DNA of 64,000 nucleotides, taken from NCBI GenBank assembly GCA_006503475.1, contig RSEH01000112.1, positions 82,301 to 146,300 on the forward strand. The letters are read 5' to 3'. A program made the position numbers and the translations under genes. Each line of letters opens with the position of its first letter. Within the stretch, counting starts at the first letter, position 1. The notes below the pieces were generated by a model, which worked only from the letters and a program-made list of their open reading frames with translations, did not search any database and was not told the origin of the DNA. Below, piece after piece: positions 39,037-47,748 of this stretch. The stretch is from Stentor roeselii (Eukaryota; Ciliophora; Heterotrichea; Heterotrichida; Stentoridae).

Positions 39037-40956
39037 ATGAATACAACGCGGATGCGAAATCTTTCTTACATTCAGGAACTTTCACCTGTTTGTGTCAAGA
39101 TCCAAAATGTTTCAACTGACTTTTACCCTGCGTTCAGGTCGAAAAAAAATAATAAAACTCGTGAGTTGGAAGCAGTGATTGGATTGAATTCTTCGGATTT
39201 GATTAAATCTCAGAATTCAGAACCGATTACTATAAGAAGGATTCAGTATTCTGGATTGAAGTGTCAAAACGATAAACTTCCTTATATTCATGGAGTTTCT
39301 AGGGGAAAAAAATATGATTTTGCTAGGTCTGGCTTTAATAATACCTCGCCTTTGGTTAAGAAATTTCCTAGTGAGGTTGAAAAGAGTAGAAAGAATAATG
39401 GAAGTCAGGTCTCGTCACCGAAAATTAGCTTGAGAAGTAAAAGTATCACGAAAGTTGCGTATAAAGATGCTGCCAGGTCAAATGAATGGTCTCTGATCTC
39501 CAGACCAGAGCTAGATCAGATGTGGAGAAGCCTAATAAACCTATCCAACGGTATAAAAATCTTAGAAAAAAAGCATCAATTCAAGTACTTCATCGGTAAA
39601 GGTAACAACTCTGAGTTAATCAGACGTTTAATGACAGTGCGAAACTCATGGACAGCGACCGAGAACTGGTGCGAAGCAAATTTCATCTGGACTCAATGGA
39701 AAGACAAGAAAATCTGCGAAAGCCTAGCGAGCGCAAGCGAGCTTCATCACGAAATCGACCCTTTAACAAGGCCCAACCTGAGCTACAAGGTCCCAGTGCG
39801 AATAAAAGAAATTTACCGTCAAGTGGACCTTGCCGATCTGGGCTTTTACCGAATAAGCAGCTCTTCTAGTTTCACAGTGATGCAAACAAGTGACTTTTCC
39901 TCACCCTCTTCAAAACTTTACAATAAAATCGAGGTGAATCAATACCTTGCAAATAAAAAAGGTCTTTATAAAAGTCTTAAGTTTTACTACGAGTCTCTTG
40001 GACTGAAACTTTTCACTTACCATCCAATCACTTTTCATGTGAAACAATTCGGCGACTTGGAATTTGAAAAGTTTTCTGAAAGTTTCGCTGTTTTTGAAAA
40101 GAGAAAAATGAAAAAGAAAGGAAAAAACATCTGGATTGTGAAACCAGGTGAAAATAGTAATAGAGGAAGAGGGATCAAGGTGTGTAAGAACCTTCAGGAA
40201 ATCAAGGAAGTTTTAAGGGACAACTCGGAACAGAACCGCACGTCGATAGTTCAGAAGTACATGGAAAAGCCTTTTTTGTTGCATGGACGGAAGTTTGATA
40301 TAAGATGCTTTGCGCTGATTACTTGTATTAATGGAGTCTTGCAAGGGTATTTCTATGTTGACGGGTACATCAGGACTAGCTGTGCTGAGTTCAGTTTAAA
40401 GGACACAGAAAATAATTACATTCATCTCACTAATGACGCTATTCAGAAACATTCAGAAGACTACGGAAAGTTCGAAGATAATAACAAACTTTCTTATAAA
40501 GAGCTTCAAAGATACCTTGACCAGCACCACTCTGATAAAAAACTCAACTTTTTTAGTAATACTTTGCCGCAGATTAAAAATATTGTCAAGGATACAATTC
40601 AAGCAGTTTTTTTGAAGATTGATCCTAATAGGAGAAGGAATTCTATGGAAATCTTTGGATATGACTTCATGCTTGACCATAAGTTGAAACCTTGGATTAT
40701 TGAGGTTAATACTAATCCTTGTCTTGAGCTTTCTTCGAGTTATTTGAGTTATTTGATTCCGGCTATGGTGGAAAATGCCTTGAGGATCTCGCTTGACTCG
40801 AATTTTCCTTCTGGGGTCGGAAAAAATCAGTTTGAACCTTTGGCTGAAAATAGATTTGAACTCATTTTTCATGAACTGGTTGATGGAGTTAAAATTAGGG
40901 AGATTGTTAAGGTCTTTGAGGATAGTGAAGTCTCTGATGTTCAGAGTGATTCTTAG
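39037..40956 (+). CDS. Tubulin tyrosine ligase-like enzyme, TTLL family (639 aa)
   Basis: TTLLs add Glu or Gly chains to tubulin. The ATP-grasp core occupies about 300-600: IWIVKPGENSNRGRGIKV (ATP-binding Lys), SIVQKYMEKPFLLHGRKFDI then RCFALITC, LTNDAIQKHSEDYGKFEDNN, IFGYDFMLDHKLKPWIIEVN and TNPCLE (metal ligands). 'RKFDIRC' and 'NTNPCLE' fit the glycylase-like/TTLL10-like group, but I do not assign substrate. The N-terminal 150 residues are disordered. Single exon, probably ciliary. Two ATGs start the frame; the first (39037) is taken. The stop is TAG. Confidence 0.88.
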   Translation: MNTTRMRNLSYIQELSPVCVKIQNVSTDFYPAFRSKKNNKTRELEAVIGLNSSDLIKSQNSEPITIRRIQYSGLKCQNDKLPYIHGVSRGKKYDFARSGFNNTSPLVKKFPSEVEKSRKNNGSQVSSPKISLRSKSITKVAYKDAARSNEWSLISRPELDQMWRSLINLSNGIKILEKKHQFKYFIGKGNNSELIRRLMTVRNSWTATENWCEANFIWTQWKDKKICESLASASELHHEIDPLTRPNLSYKVPVRIKEIYRQVDLADLGFYRISSSSSFTVMQTSDFSSPSSKLYNKIEVNQYLANKKGLYKSLKFYYESLGLKLFTYHPITFHVKQFGDLEFEKFSESFAVFEKRKMKKKGKNIWIVKPGENSNRGRGIKVCKNLQEIKEVLRDNSEQNRTSIVQKYMEKPFLLHGRKFDIRCFALITCINGVLQGYFYVDGYIRTSCAEFSLKDTENNYIHLTNDAIQKHSEDYGKFEDNNKLSYKELQRYLDQHHSDKKLNFFSNTLPQIKNIVKDTIQAVFLKIDPNRRRNSMEIFGYDFMLDHKLKPWIIEVNTNPCLELSSSYLSYLIPAMVENALRISLDSNFPSGVGKNQFEPLAENRFELIFHELVDGVKIREIVKVFEDSEVSDVQSDS

Positions 40957-41213
40957 TTGATTGTTTGGAATGTCATGATTATAAGTTAATCTAAATAAAT
41001 CCATATTTAACGCATGTTCTTGAATTTCTTATCTTTTTATATTAGCCTCGATACTCGGAGTACAGGAATATGATCTCTATCAATCCAATAATCCATTCAA
41101 TCTAAAACCCAATGCCCATTTCCAAACCCAAATCCCAAAAACCCCAAAAAACTCCAAATAAAACTTAAAAAATCTTTAATCTCCAAAGCAACCTTGCCCT
41201 ATTTCCAATAAAA

Positions 41214-42254
41214 ATGCAAGAAGTGCGAGTGGGCAACAAGTTCAAAATCTCAAAAAAGATCGGTTCAGGTTCATTCGGAGAGATCTACGAAGGTCTAAAC
41301 CTCGAAACAAACGATCCAGTGGCAATAAAGCTGGAAAGTGTGAACACTCGTCACCCACAGCTGATCTACGAGTCAAAGCTGATAAAACTATTACAAGGCG
41401 GTCCAGGAATCCCAGCAGTTCACTGGTTCGGCACAGAAGGCGCCTACAATGTGATGGTCTTAGACCTGCTCGGGCCGTCATTGGAAGACTTGTTCAACAA
41501 GTGCGACCGTTTGCTTTCGATAAAGACGACTCTGATGTTGGCAGACCAGATGATATGTAGAATCGAATACGTTCATTGCAAGAGTTTTCTTCACAGAGAT
41601 ATAAAACCTGACAATTTCTTAGTCGGGACTGGAAAACGCAGTTCCATGGTCTATGCGATTGACTTTGGTTTGGCAAAGAAGTACAAAGACCCGAAGACTG
41701 GAGTGCATATTCCTTATCGTGAAGGGAAAAGCTTGACGGGCACTGCCAGGTACGCGTCCATTAACACACATAATGGAATAGAACAGGGCAGAAGGGATGA
41801 CTTGGAAGCGATTGGCTATGTCTTGATGTACTTCTTGAGAGGGTCCTTGCCTTGGCAGGGCGTTACGACTCGTAATCGAGAAGAGAAGTATAAAAGAATC
41901 GCGGAAATAAAATCAGGCACTCGAGTTGAAGACCTTTGCAGAGGCTTTCCAGATGAGTTCATAACTTACATCAACTACTGCAAAGCTCTGCGATTTGAAG
42001 ACCAACCAGATTATGTCTATTTGAGAAGACTCTTTAAAGACCTCTTCGGAAGACTTGGATATGAATACGACTTCGTCTTTGACTGGCTTGTTCAAAAAAG
42101 CCCGACAAGGAAAAGTGAAGGAAAAACTGCAGAGGCTGAAGAAGAGAAAAAAGAAAACACGGGCGACTTGCAAAGGAACAAAAGTTATAATAAACCGGCA
42201 GCTGACAAGAAAGAACTGGAAAAAAAGACCAAAAAATCTTGTATAATTTTTTAG
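41214..42254 (+). CDS. Casein kinase 1-type protein kinase with CaaX tail (346 aa)
   Basis: Conventional CK1: [11 protein letters not shown] loop, AIKLE (Lys), [13 protein letters not shown] catalytic loop intact, [11 protein letters not shown], and the CK1 block '[35 protein letters not shown]' spanning about 175-210. After the kinase domain a charged tail ends [10 protein letters not shown]. The final CIIF is a CaaX box with Phe, which would favour prenylation and membrane anchoring, as yeast YCK kinases achieve by lipidation. Only 15 nt separate it from the next start. The stop is TAG. Confidence 0.9.
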   Translation: MQEVRVGNKFKISKKIGSGSFGEIYEGLNLETNDPVAIKLESVNTRHPQLIYESKLIKLLQGGPGIPAVHWFGTEGAYNVMVLDLLGPSLEDLFNKCDRLLSIKTTLMLADQMICRIEYVHCKSFLHRDIKPDNFLVGTGKRSSMVYAIDFGLAKKYKDPKTGVHIPYREGKSLTGTARYASINTHNGIEQGRRDDLEAIGYVLMYFLRGSLPWQGVTTRNREEKYKRIAEIKSGTRVEDLCRGFPDEFITYINYCKALRFEDQPDYVYLRRLFKDLFGRLGYEYDFVFDWLVQKSPTRKSEGKTAEAEEEKKENTGDLQRNKSYNKPAADKKELEKKTKKSCIIF

Positions 42255-42269
42255 CTAGGTTATGCAAAT

Positions 42270-45200
42270 ATGGACCCCTCGCAAGATTGGTGCTTCTTTG
42301 AGAATCTCGCTCAAAGAAATTTGAATAAAGTTACTTTAGATCAGTATCATGTTTCTTTACTTGAAGTTTGTGAAAGAAGGGCACTGGTCTTTGTTGCTGT
42401 TGGAAATGAACTCTGGGTTGTTAGAGCGGAATTGATTTTAGAGTTTTGTAAGCAGGATGTTCAACTTGTGGTTAAAGTGGAATTTGGAATTACTTTTTTA
42501 GCTACTGATGAGGATGGACTTTTTATTGCTGTTGCTTTAGGGAAAGGGTTGAGGGTTTTTGAATTGGATGATGTGTTGGCTGGAAGGAGGAATGAAAAAG
42601 TTGTTGAGTTTGATGAGACTGTTAGATTGCTTCAGTGGAGTCAAGATGTCCTTGCAGCACTTTTAGTCACTGGGGAAATGGTCTTCTTGGTTAATGGAGA
42701 AATTGTATATAAAAGACCTGAAGTCTCTTATTTCACTTTTCTTGAAAAGCCTTTGATGGTGGTTGCGAATGATGAAAGTCTTCAAGTGTTATCTTTTCCT
42801 TCTTTTGAAATAATCAAAGAAGTTGAATCAAAGGCTAAAACTTTCGGACTCGCTTCAGACAAGAAGATGATTTTTCAGTTTCTTGTGGAAGACTCAGGGA
42901 CTTTAAACTTGAATATTTTCTCTCAAGATCTGCAGCAGATCTCTTCAATTGACTTTGCTGATACTTTTCCATTCGCTCCTCATGATTCTTTGAATGACCT
43001 TCTATCATTACCAGTAGTAAGCAAATTTTTCTTTTTTCCTGAAAGAAACACTTTTTTAATGACCTCGACTTGCATTCCTTCTGTTGAGGTAGTTTTTTTA
43101 AATGAAGAACTTGAAAGAGTGAATTTTGAAGAAAACACTTCGGGACAGTTCAAGCTTGGCTGGTTTGAAAGCAAGGAAAACACCTGCAGAGGATTTGGAG
43201 TACTTAGGATAAGCAATGATCCGAAGGGAAAATATGAGTTCATGTTAAAGGACACCAGTTATCACATCGCCCAGCCTCCTCTTATCATTGCAGTTGACAG
43301 TGCAGGGAATTTGAATGTGAAAAGATTTATTGATTTACGAAGAGACTACCTCAATAATGAACTTTGTATTTCTATAAACCAGGTAAAAGTTGAAAGACGT
43401 GAGGAAGGAAAAAAACCGATTCTTTTTAATTCAGAAGTGAAAAGTCCTCAATTTAAATCTAATGATAGACAAAATATCAATACTCCTGAAGTTCGACCTA
43501 AAGTTCTTAATACTCCTGTTTTAAGACCTGAAAATCTTCAGTCTGTTGGACTTGATCCTTCTCAGGACTGGTGTTTTTTTGAAAAAAATTCAGAGAAAGA
43601 CTTGAATCATCGGACTCTTGGGGACTATGCAGTTTCTTTGATCTCTGTCAGTGAAAGAGCAGGCTACGTTTTTCTTGGGCAAGGAAGAAATCTTCACATT
43701 CACAGAGCGGATTTGATTGAGAAGTACTTCACGAATGGACCTGAAACTATAGTCGCTCTTGACTCAGTCATTAATTTTGTTTGTGCAGATTCTTTAGGAG
43801 TCAGTCTTGCTGTCGGTCTTGGAAAAGTTTTATCGATTTTTACGATTTCAGAACTTTTGCAGGGAAAAAGAAGTGAAAAGAAAATTAACTTCGATGAAGG
43901 GATTAGAATACTTGAATGGAATGATGATACTCTAGGAGTTCTTTTGGTTACTGGAGAGATGACACTAATGAATAATGGACGAGTTTTGCATAAGAAGGAA
44001 AATGTTTCTTATTTCACATTTATCAATCAAACTTTGATTTGTCTTGCTTTTGATGATGCCTTGGTTGTTCTTTCTTTTCCTGAATTGGAAATAATCAAAG
44101 AAGTTGAATCAAAGCCTAAAACTTTCGGACTCGCTTCAGACAACCAGATGATTTTTCAGTTTCTTGTGGAAGACTCAGGGACTTTGAACTTGAATATTTT
44201 CTCTCAAGATCTGCAGCAGATCTCTTCAATTGACTTTGTTGATACTTTTCCATTCGCTCCTCATGATTCTTTGAATGACCTTCTATCATTACCAGTAGTA
44301 AGCAAATTTTTCTTTTTTCCTGAAAGAAATACTTTTTTAATGACCTCGACTTGCATTCCTTCTGTTGAGGTAGTTTTTTTAAATGAAGAACTTGAAAGAG
44401 TGAATTTTGAAGAAAATACTTCGGGACAGTTTAAGCTTGGCTGGTTTGAGAACAAGGAAAATACTTGTCGAGGATTTGACGTGCTTAGGATCAGTGATAA
44501 AGTTAATGAAACTTATGAATATTTGCTTAAGGATACCAGCTATCATATTGCACAACCTCCTTTAATTCTTGCTGTTGATAGTGCAGGGAATTTGAATGTG
44601 AAAAGATTTATTGATCTGAGAAAAGACTTCATTGATCATCAATTATGCATTTCTTTAGAGGATGCAAGAAGAAATCAACCTGTTCAAAGATTGGAAGAAG
44701 GTAAACAAGGAAGGTCAGAAGTTAAAACTAGTCTCGAGTCCTCACAAAGAAACCCTTTATCTACAAATTTATTATTAGCACCTTCAAAAGAAGCTCCTAA
44801 AAATTCAAGCTTATTTACAACACTACAAGAACCTTCTCAAAATACAAGTTTTTTATCAAAGCCTCAAGAATCTTCTCAAAATACAAGTTTCTTTGCAAAA
44901 CCACAAGAACCTTCTAAAAATACAAGTTTTTTATCAAAGCCTCAAGAATCTCCTCAAAATACAAGTTTCTTTGCAAAGCCTCAAGAACCTTCTCAAAATT
45001 CAAGTTTCTTATCAAAGCCACAAGAACCTCCTCAAAATTCAAGTTTCTTATCAAAGCCACAAGAATCTCCTCAAAATACAAGTTTCTTTGCAAAGCCACA
45101 AGAAGCACCTAAAAATTCAAGTACAAGTTTTCAATCAAAGCCACAAGAACCACCTCAAACATCAGGTTTCTTCGCAAAGCCACAAGAAGCTTCTAAGAGT

Positions 45201-46070
45201 CCAGGGTACTTTGCAAAGCCACCAGAATCTATAGAAAGTTCCTCTCTACTAAAAAATCAAGTAAGTTCCTCAAATCCATTTACATCACTTTCATCAAACC
45301 CGTTAAGACCAAGCAAGCCCGAGTCAATTTTAAGTGAATCTGGAATCAAAGCAGCGCCTTCATCATTGCAGCAGGTAAAGCCCGCATCATTGGCTGTTAA
45401 AGTAGAAGTATCAGAGCAGCCAGTGACATTAGGAGGAACTTTGATACGAGAAATGAATTCAGTAATGCAGTCCTTATTGTCATCAATTGAAAAGTCGAGT
45501 AAAACAATTGAGTCAATACAAGTCGACTACCTGAGATCAAATCAGTCTATTGAAAACATTGAGAAAAAATGCGAAATGATCGTGAATAAATCAATTCAAC
45601 TAACTGAAAATGTCAGATTTTTGCAAGAAAAAACTGTTATTTTAGAAGACAAAGCAGAGATCGTCAGGTACAACTCTGAAAATTTCATCTTGAATGACGA
45701 GGAAGACTTAGATGGAAGACTCTTCGAAGACTATAAAAAACTTGCTGAGGCTCTGAATGTTCATCAGAAATATTTTGATATCGCAGTTAAACCGATTTCT
45801 TTGCATCATTCGAATATTCATCGAAGGATCAACCCTGAAGCCTCTAGAAACTCAATCGATTTCATTAAAAAAACCAAAACCTTCCAGCCCAGAAGTTCCA
45901 GACCGGTACTTGAACCTACCGTTGTTTGTAGTGTTTTGAATGAATTTGCAGGGAAACTTGATAGGGAGATCAGAGATCTTTATGGAAAAATTGCTTCGGC
46001 TGAAAAGATTTTGGAAAACCGGAAATCGACTGTTTATCGTTTTAATTTTGAATCGGATAATGAGGATTAA
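42270..46070 (+). CDS. Nup214/Nup159-like nucleoporin with duplicated beta-propeller domain (1266 aa)
   Basis: The architecture fits the cytoplasmic-face nucleoporin Nup214/Nup159. Residues 1-370 (from DPSQDWCFFE) and 428-800 (again DPSQDWCFFE) are two tandem copies of one propeller-like domain, with strands such as SLLEVCERRALVFVAVGNEL and IIAVDSAGNLNVKRF. Residues about 835-995 are about eleven 13-aa repeats of type SFLSKPQESPQNT. A low-complexity linker follows. The last 200 residues form a coiled coil (SSIEKSSKTIESIQVDYL). The repeats carry Phe but no FG. The domain is not a textbook match, so the family name is an inference from order, the C-terminal coil and motif character. The stop is TAA. 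Confidence 0.65.
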   Translation: MDPSQDWCFFENLAQRNLNKVTLDQYHVSLLEVCERRALVFVAVGNELWVVRAELILEFCKQDVQLVVKVEFGITFLATDEDGLFIAVALGKGLRVFELDDVLAGRRNEKVVEFDETVRLLQWSQDVLAALLVTGEMVFLVNGEIVYKRPEVSYFTFLEKPLMVVANDESLQVLSFPSFEIIKEVESKAKTFGLASDKKMIFQFLVEDSGTLNLNIFSQDLQQISSIDFADTFPFAPHDSLNDLLSLPVVSKFFFFPERNTFLMTSTCIPSVEVVFLNEELERVNFEENTSGQFKLGWFESKENTCRGFGVLRISNDPKGKYEFMLKDTSYHIAQPPLIIAVDSAGNLNVKRFIDLRRDYLNNELCISINQVKVERREEGKKPILFNSEVKSPQFKSNDRQNINTPEVRPKVLNTPVLRPENLQSVGLDPSQDWCFFEKNSEKDLNHRTLGDYAVSLISVSERAGYVFLGQGRNLHIHRADLIEKYFTNGPETIVALDSVINFVCADSLGVSLAVGLGKVLSIFTISELLQGKRSEKKINFDEGIRILEWNDDTLGVLLVTGEMTLMNNGRVLHKKENVSYFTFINQTLICLAFDDALVVLSFPELEIIKEVESKPKTFGLASDNQMIFQFLVEDSGTLNLNIFSQDLQQISSIDFVDTFPFAPHDSLNDLLSLPVVSKFFFFPERNTFLMTSTCIPSVEVVFLNEELERVNFEENTSGQFKLGWFENKENTCRGFDVLRISDKVNETYEYLLKDTSYHIAQPPLILAVDSAGNLNVKRFIDLRKDFIDHQLCISLEDARRNQPVQRLEEGKQGRSEVKTSLESSQRNPLSTNLLLAPSKEAPKNSSLFTTLQEPSQNTSFLSKPQESSQNTSFFAKPQEPSKNTSFLSKPQESPQNTSFFAKPQEPSQNSSFLSKPQEPPQNSSFLSKPQESPQNTSFFAKPQEAPKNSSTSFQSKPQEPPQTSGFFAKPQEASKSPGYFAKPPESIESSSLLKNQVSSSNPFTSLSSNPLRPSKPESILSESGIKAAPSSLQQVKPASLAVKVEVSEQPVTLGGTLIREMNSVMQSLLSSIEKSSKTIESIQVDYLRSNQSIENIEKKCEMIVNKSIQLTENVRFLQEKTVILEDKAEIVRYNSENFILNDEEDLDGRLFEDYKKLAEALNVHQKYFDIAVKPISLHHSNIHRRINPEASRNSIDFIKKTKTFQPRSSRPVLEPTVVCSVLNEFAGKLDREIRDLYGKIASAEKILENRKSTVYRFNFESDNED
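42807..43178 (+). repeat. Near-identical DNA patch shared with 44088-44459
   Basis: The two propeller copies differ by many residues elsewhere, but over this 372-nt stretch they are nearly identical at DNA level (a few single-base changes). The offset is 1281 nt, exactly 427 codons. Confidence 0.9.
44088..44459 (+). repeat. Second copy of the near-identical patch
   Basis: Partner of 42807-43178. The abrupt change in divergence at both ends suggests gene conversion within the gene. Confidence 0.9.
44790..45235 (+). repeat. 39-nt coding repeat array (13-aa SFLSKPQE-type units)
   Basis: About eleven tandem 39-nt units encode alternating SFLSKPQE and SFFAKPQE blocks joined by SSQNT-like linkers. 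One unit has a two-codon insertion (SSTSFQSKP). Base composition is A/C-rich on this strand. Confidence 0.85.
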
Positions 46071-46232
46071 TTGGATTAGGTTAATTAGTTCATGGTTTTT
46101 TTAGGAATTTTTTTATTGCTTTGAAGTGGTTGAATGAAAAGAGAGAAATTAAGGTTTTTTTCAAGATTAATCATAAAAGGATTATTAAATTTCTTGAATT
46201 ATCTCATTTGTTTCATTAATTAATCAGTTCAC

Positions 46233-46895
46233 TTAACGAACTAGTCTTGTCTTATGAATAAGTTTCTCAACTTTAATCCGATCTTCAAAATTTTTCTTTT
46301 CTTCATGATAGTTATCAAGAAGTTCTTTTTCCTTAGATCTAAAGCTATATTTCGAGACATAAGGAATAAGAGGAGGTTTCGGCGAGTTGACATAAAAATT
46401 AGCAACAATCGGATTAGGCTTTTCCTTAAACATTTCTCCAAAATTCCTTTTATTCGTCTTGAGAAAGTCCTGAGCTTCAGTGTTATAAACTTCTTCACTT
46501 GCCACGTACTCTTTTTTTAAATCCTCTACTTGTTTATCGCATCTTCGCTTTAACGTAAACTTTTGCTTTTCACGTCTTGGTGAAAGTAAAGATTCAATTT
46601 TCTGCTTCATGTTTGAAACTGGAGAAGAACTCGTCGGCTTTTGTGGTCTTTTACTTGACTTGTAAATTTCCATGAAGTTCTCGTTTAAGTCGTGTTTGAA
46701 TATGCTTCGGAGTTTTGAAAATGAAGTCAACTTTTCTGATGCGCTTTTTGCGAGAACGACTCGAGCTCTTGAGACGTTTTTTTGAAGGTTTTGGCAGTTT
46801 GATAAGAGATATGATAAACGTTTAGGACTTGGTGAATGGATTTTTGCTAAGGGTGAACTGAAGTTACTTGAAATTTGGTGAGGACTTGAAGACAT
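46233..46895 (-). CDS. Unnamed Ser/Lys-rich protein (220 aa)
   Basis: N-terminal 30 residues are Ser/Pro-rich (SSSPHQISSNFSSPLAKIHS) with likely phosphosites. The rest is basic and helical, with a predicted coil at about 120-140 (KRRCDKQVEDLKKEYVA). A C-terminal 'SPKPPLIPYVSKYSFRSKEKEL' looks like a short linear motif region. No family recognised. It is the last gene of the compact block; its ATG is preceded by AAATTTAAAA. The stop is TAA. Confidence 0.55.
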   Translation of the reverse strand: MSSSPHQISSNFSSPLAKIHSPSPKRLSYLLSNCQNLQKNVSRARVVLAKSASEKLTSFSKLRSIFKHDLNENFMEIYKSSKRPQKPTSSSPVSNMKQKIESLLSPRREKQKFTLKRRCDKQVEDLKKEYVASEEVYNTEAQDFLKTNKRNFGEMFKEKPNPIVANFYVNSPKPPLIPYVSKYSFRSKEKELLDNYHEEKKNFEDRIKVEKLIHKTRLVR

Positions 46896-47748
46896 TTTTA
46901 AATTTATATTTAAGGTGGTGGATTGATTTATTTGATAAAAAATTCCAAAATTAAATTGGTTTGGATTTGAATAGGGTTATTTTTAAATTCATGTTGCATC
47001 AAATTTATATAGTTAAATTTTTAATATTATTGAAAGACTACTGTTGAGAAGATGTTTTCGATTAAAGGTTTTTATATTATTTGAGAATAATGTTAAATTT
47101 CTTGTAGATATAGGCTTATAATAAATTTAAACATTAGGATTCTGTATTTTAGTACAAGAGTAAGTAAAAATGTGGGATGCGGTATAAATAATACCAGATA
47201 AATTGAAATCAAGCAATTCAATTTTCATTTGACTAGAAATTTATCACATTACTGTCATATTTGAATAAACCATAAACTATAAACCAAATTTATGATTTCT
47301 AATATAATATAAAATTTAAGTTTCAGACTATCAACTCTCTCTTATTAATGATTATAAATTTACATTAAATATATTTTATGGGATTTCCATATGAATAATG
47401 ATATTAAACTTGCCTCATTATATACTGCAGAAAATCAAAACTCAGATATCCAAAAGTAAATTATAATTTTTTAAAGAATTAAAAACAGATTCTTGCATAA
47501 CAAATCGCTCATAAATGTTAAAAAAACTGATTAAATTGAAAAAAGTAAAAATAACATTTAAAGTTAACGAAATAAGAATATCTATGTAAAATTGCTTTGC
47601 CTTTGGAATATACTATGGTTAATAATCATTATTATTTGATCAATTAACACCTTGATTCAAATATTGGTAAATAATAATTATAATCAAATTCCTTGATCTC
47701 ATTATATAAGGATGATAAAGTTGATTATTTTCCTAAAACTAGATAATC
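46896..47748. other. Intergenic, nothing recognised
   Basis: About 850 nt of AT-rich DNA that starts the sparse right-hand tract. No ORF, RNA or repeat supported. Confidence 0.5.
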
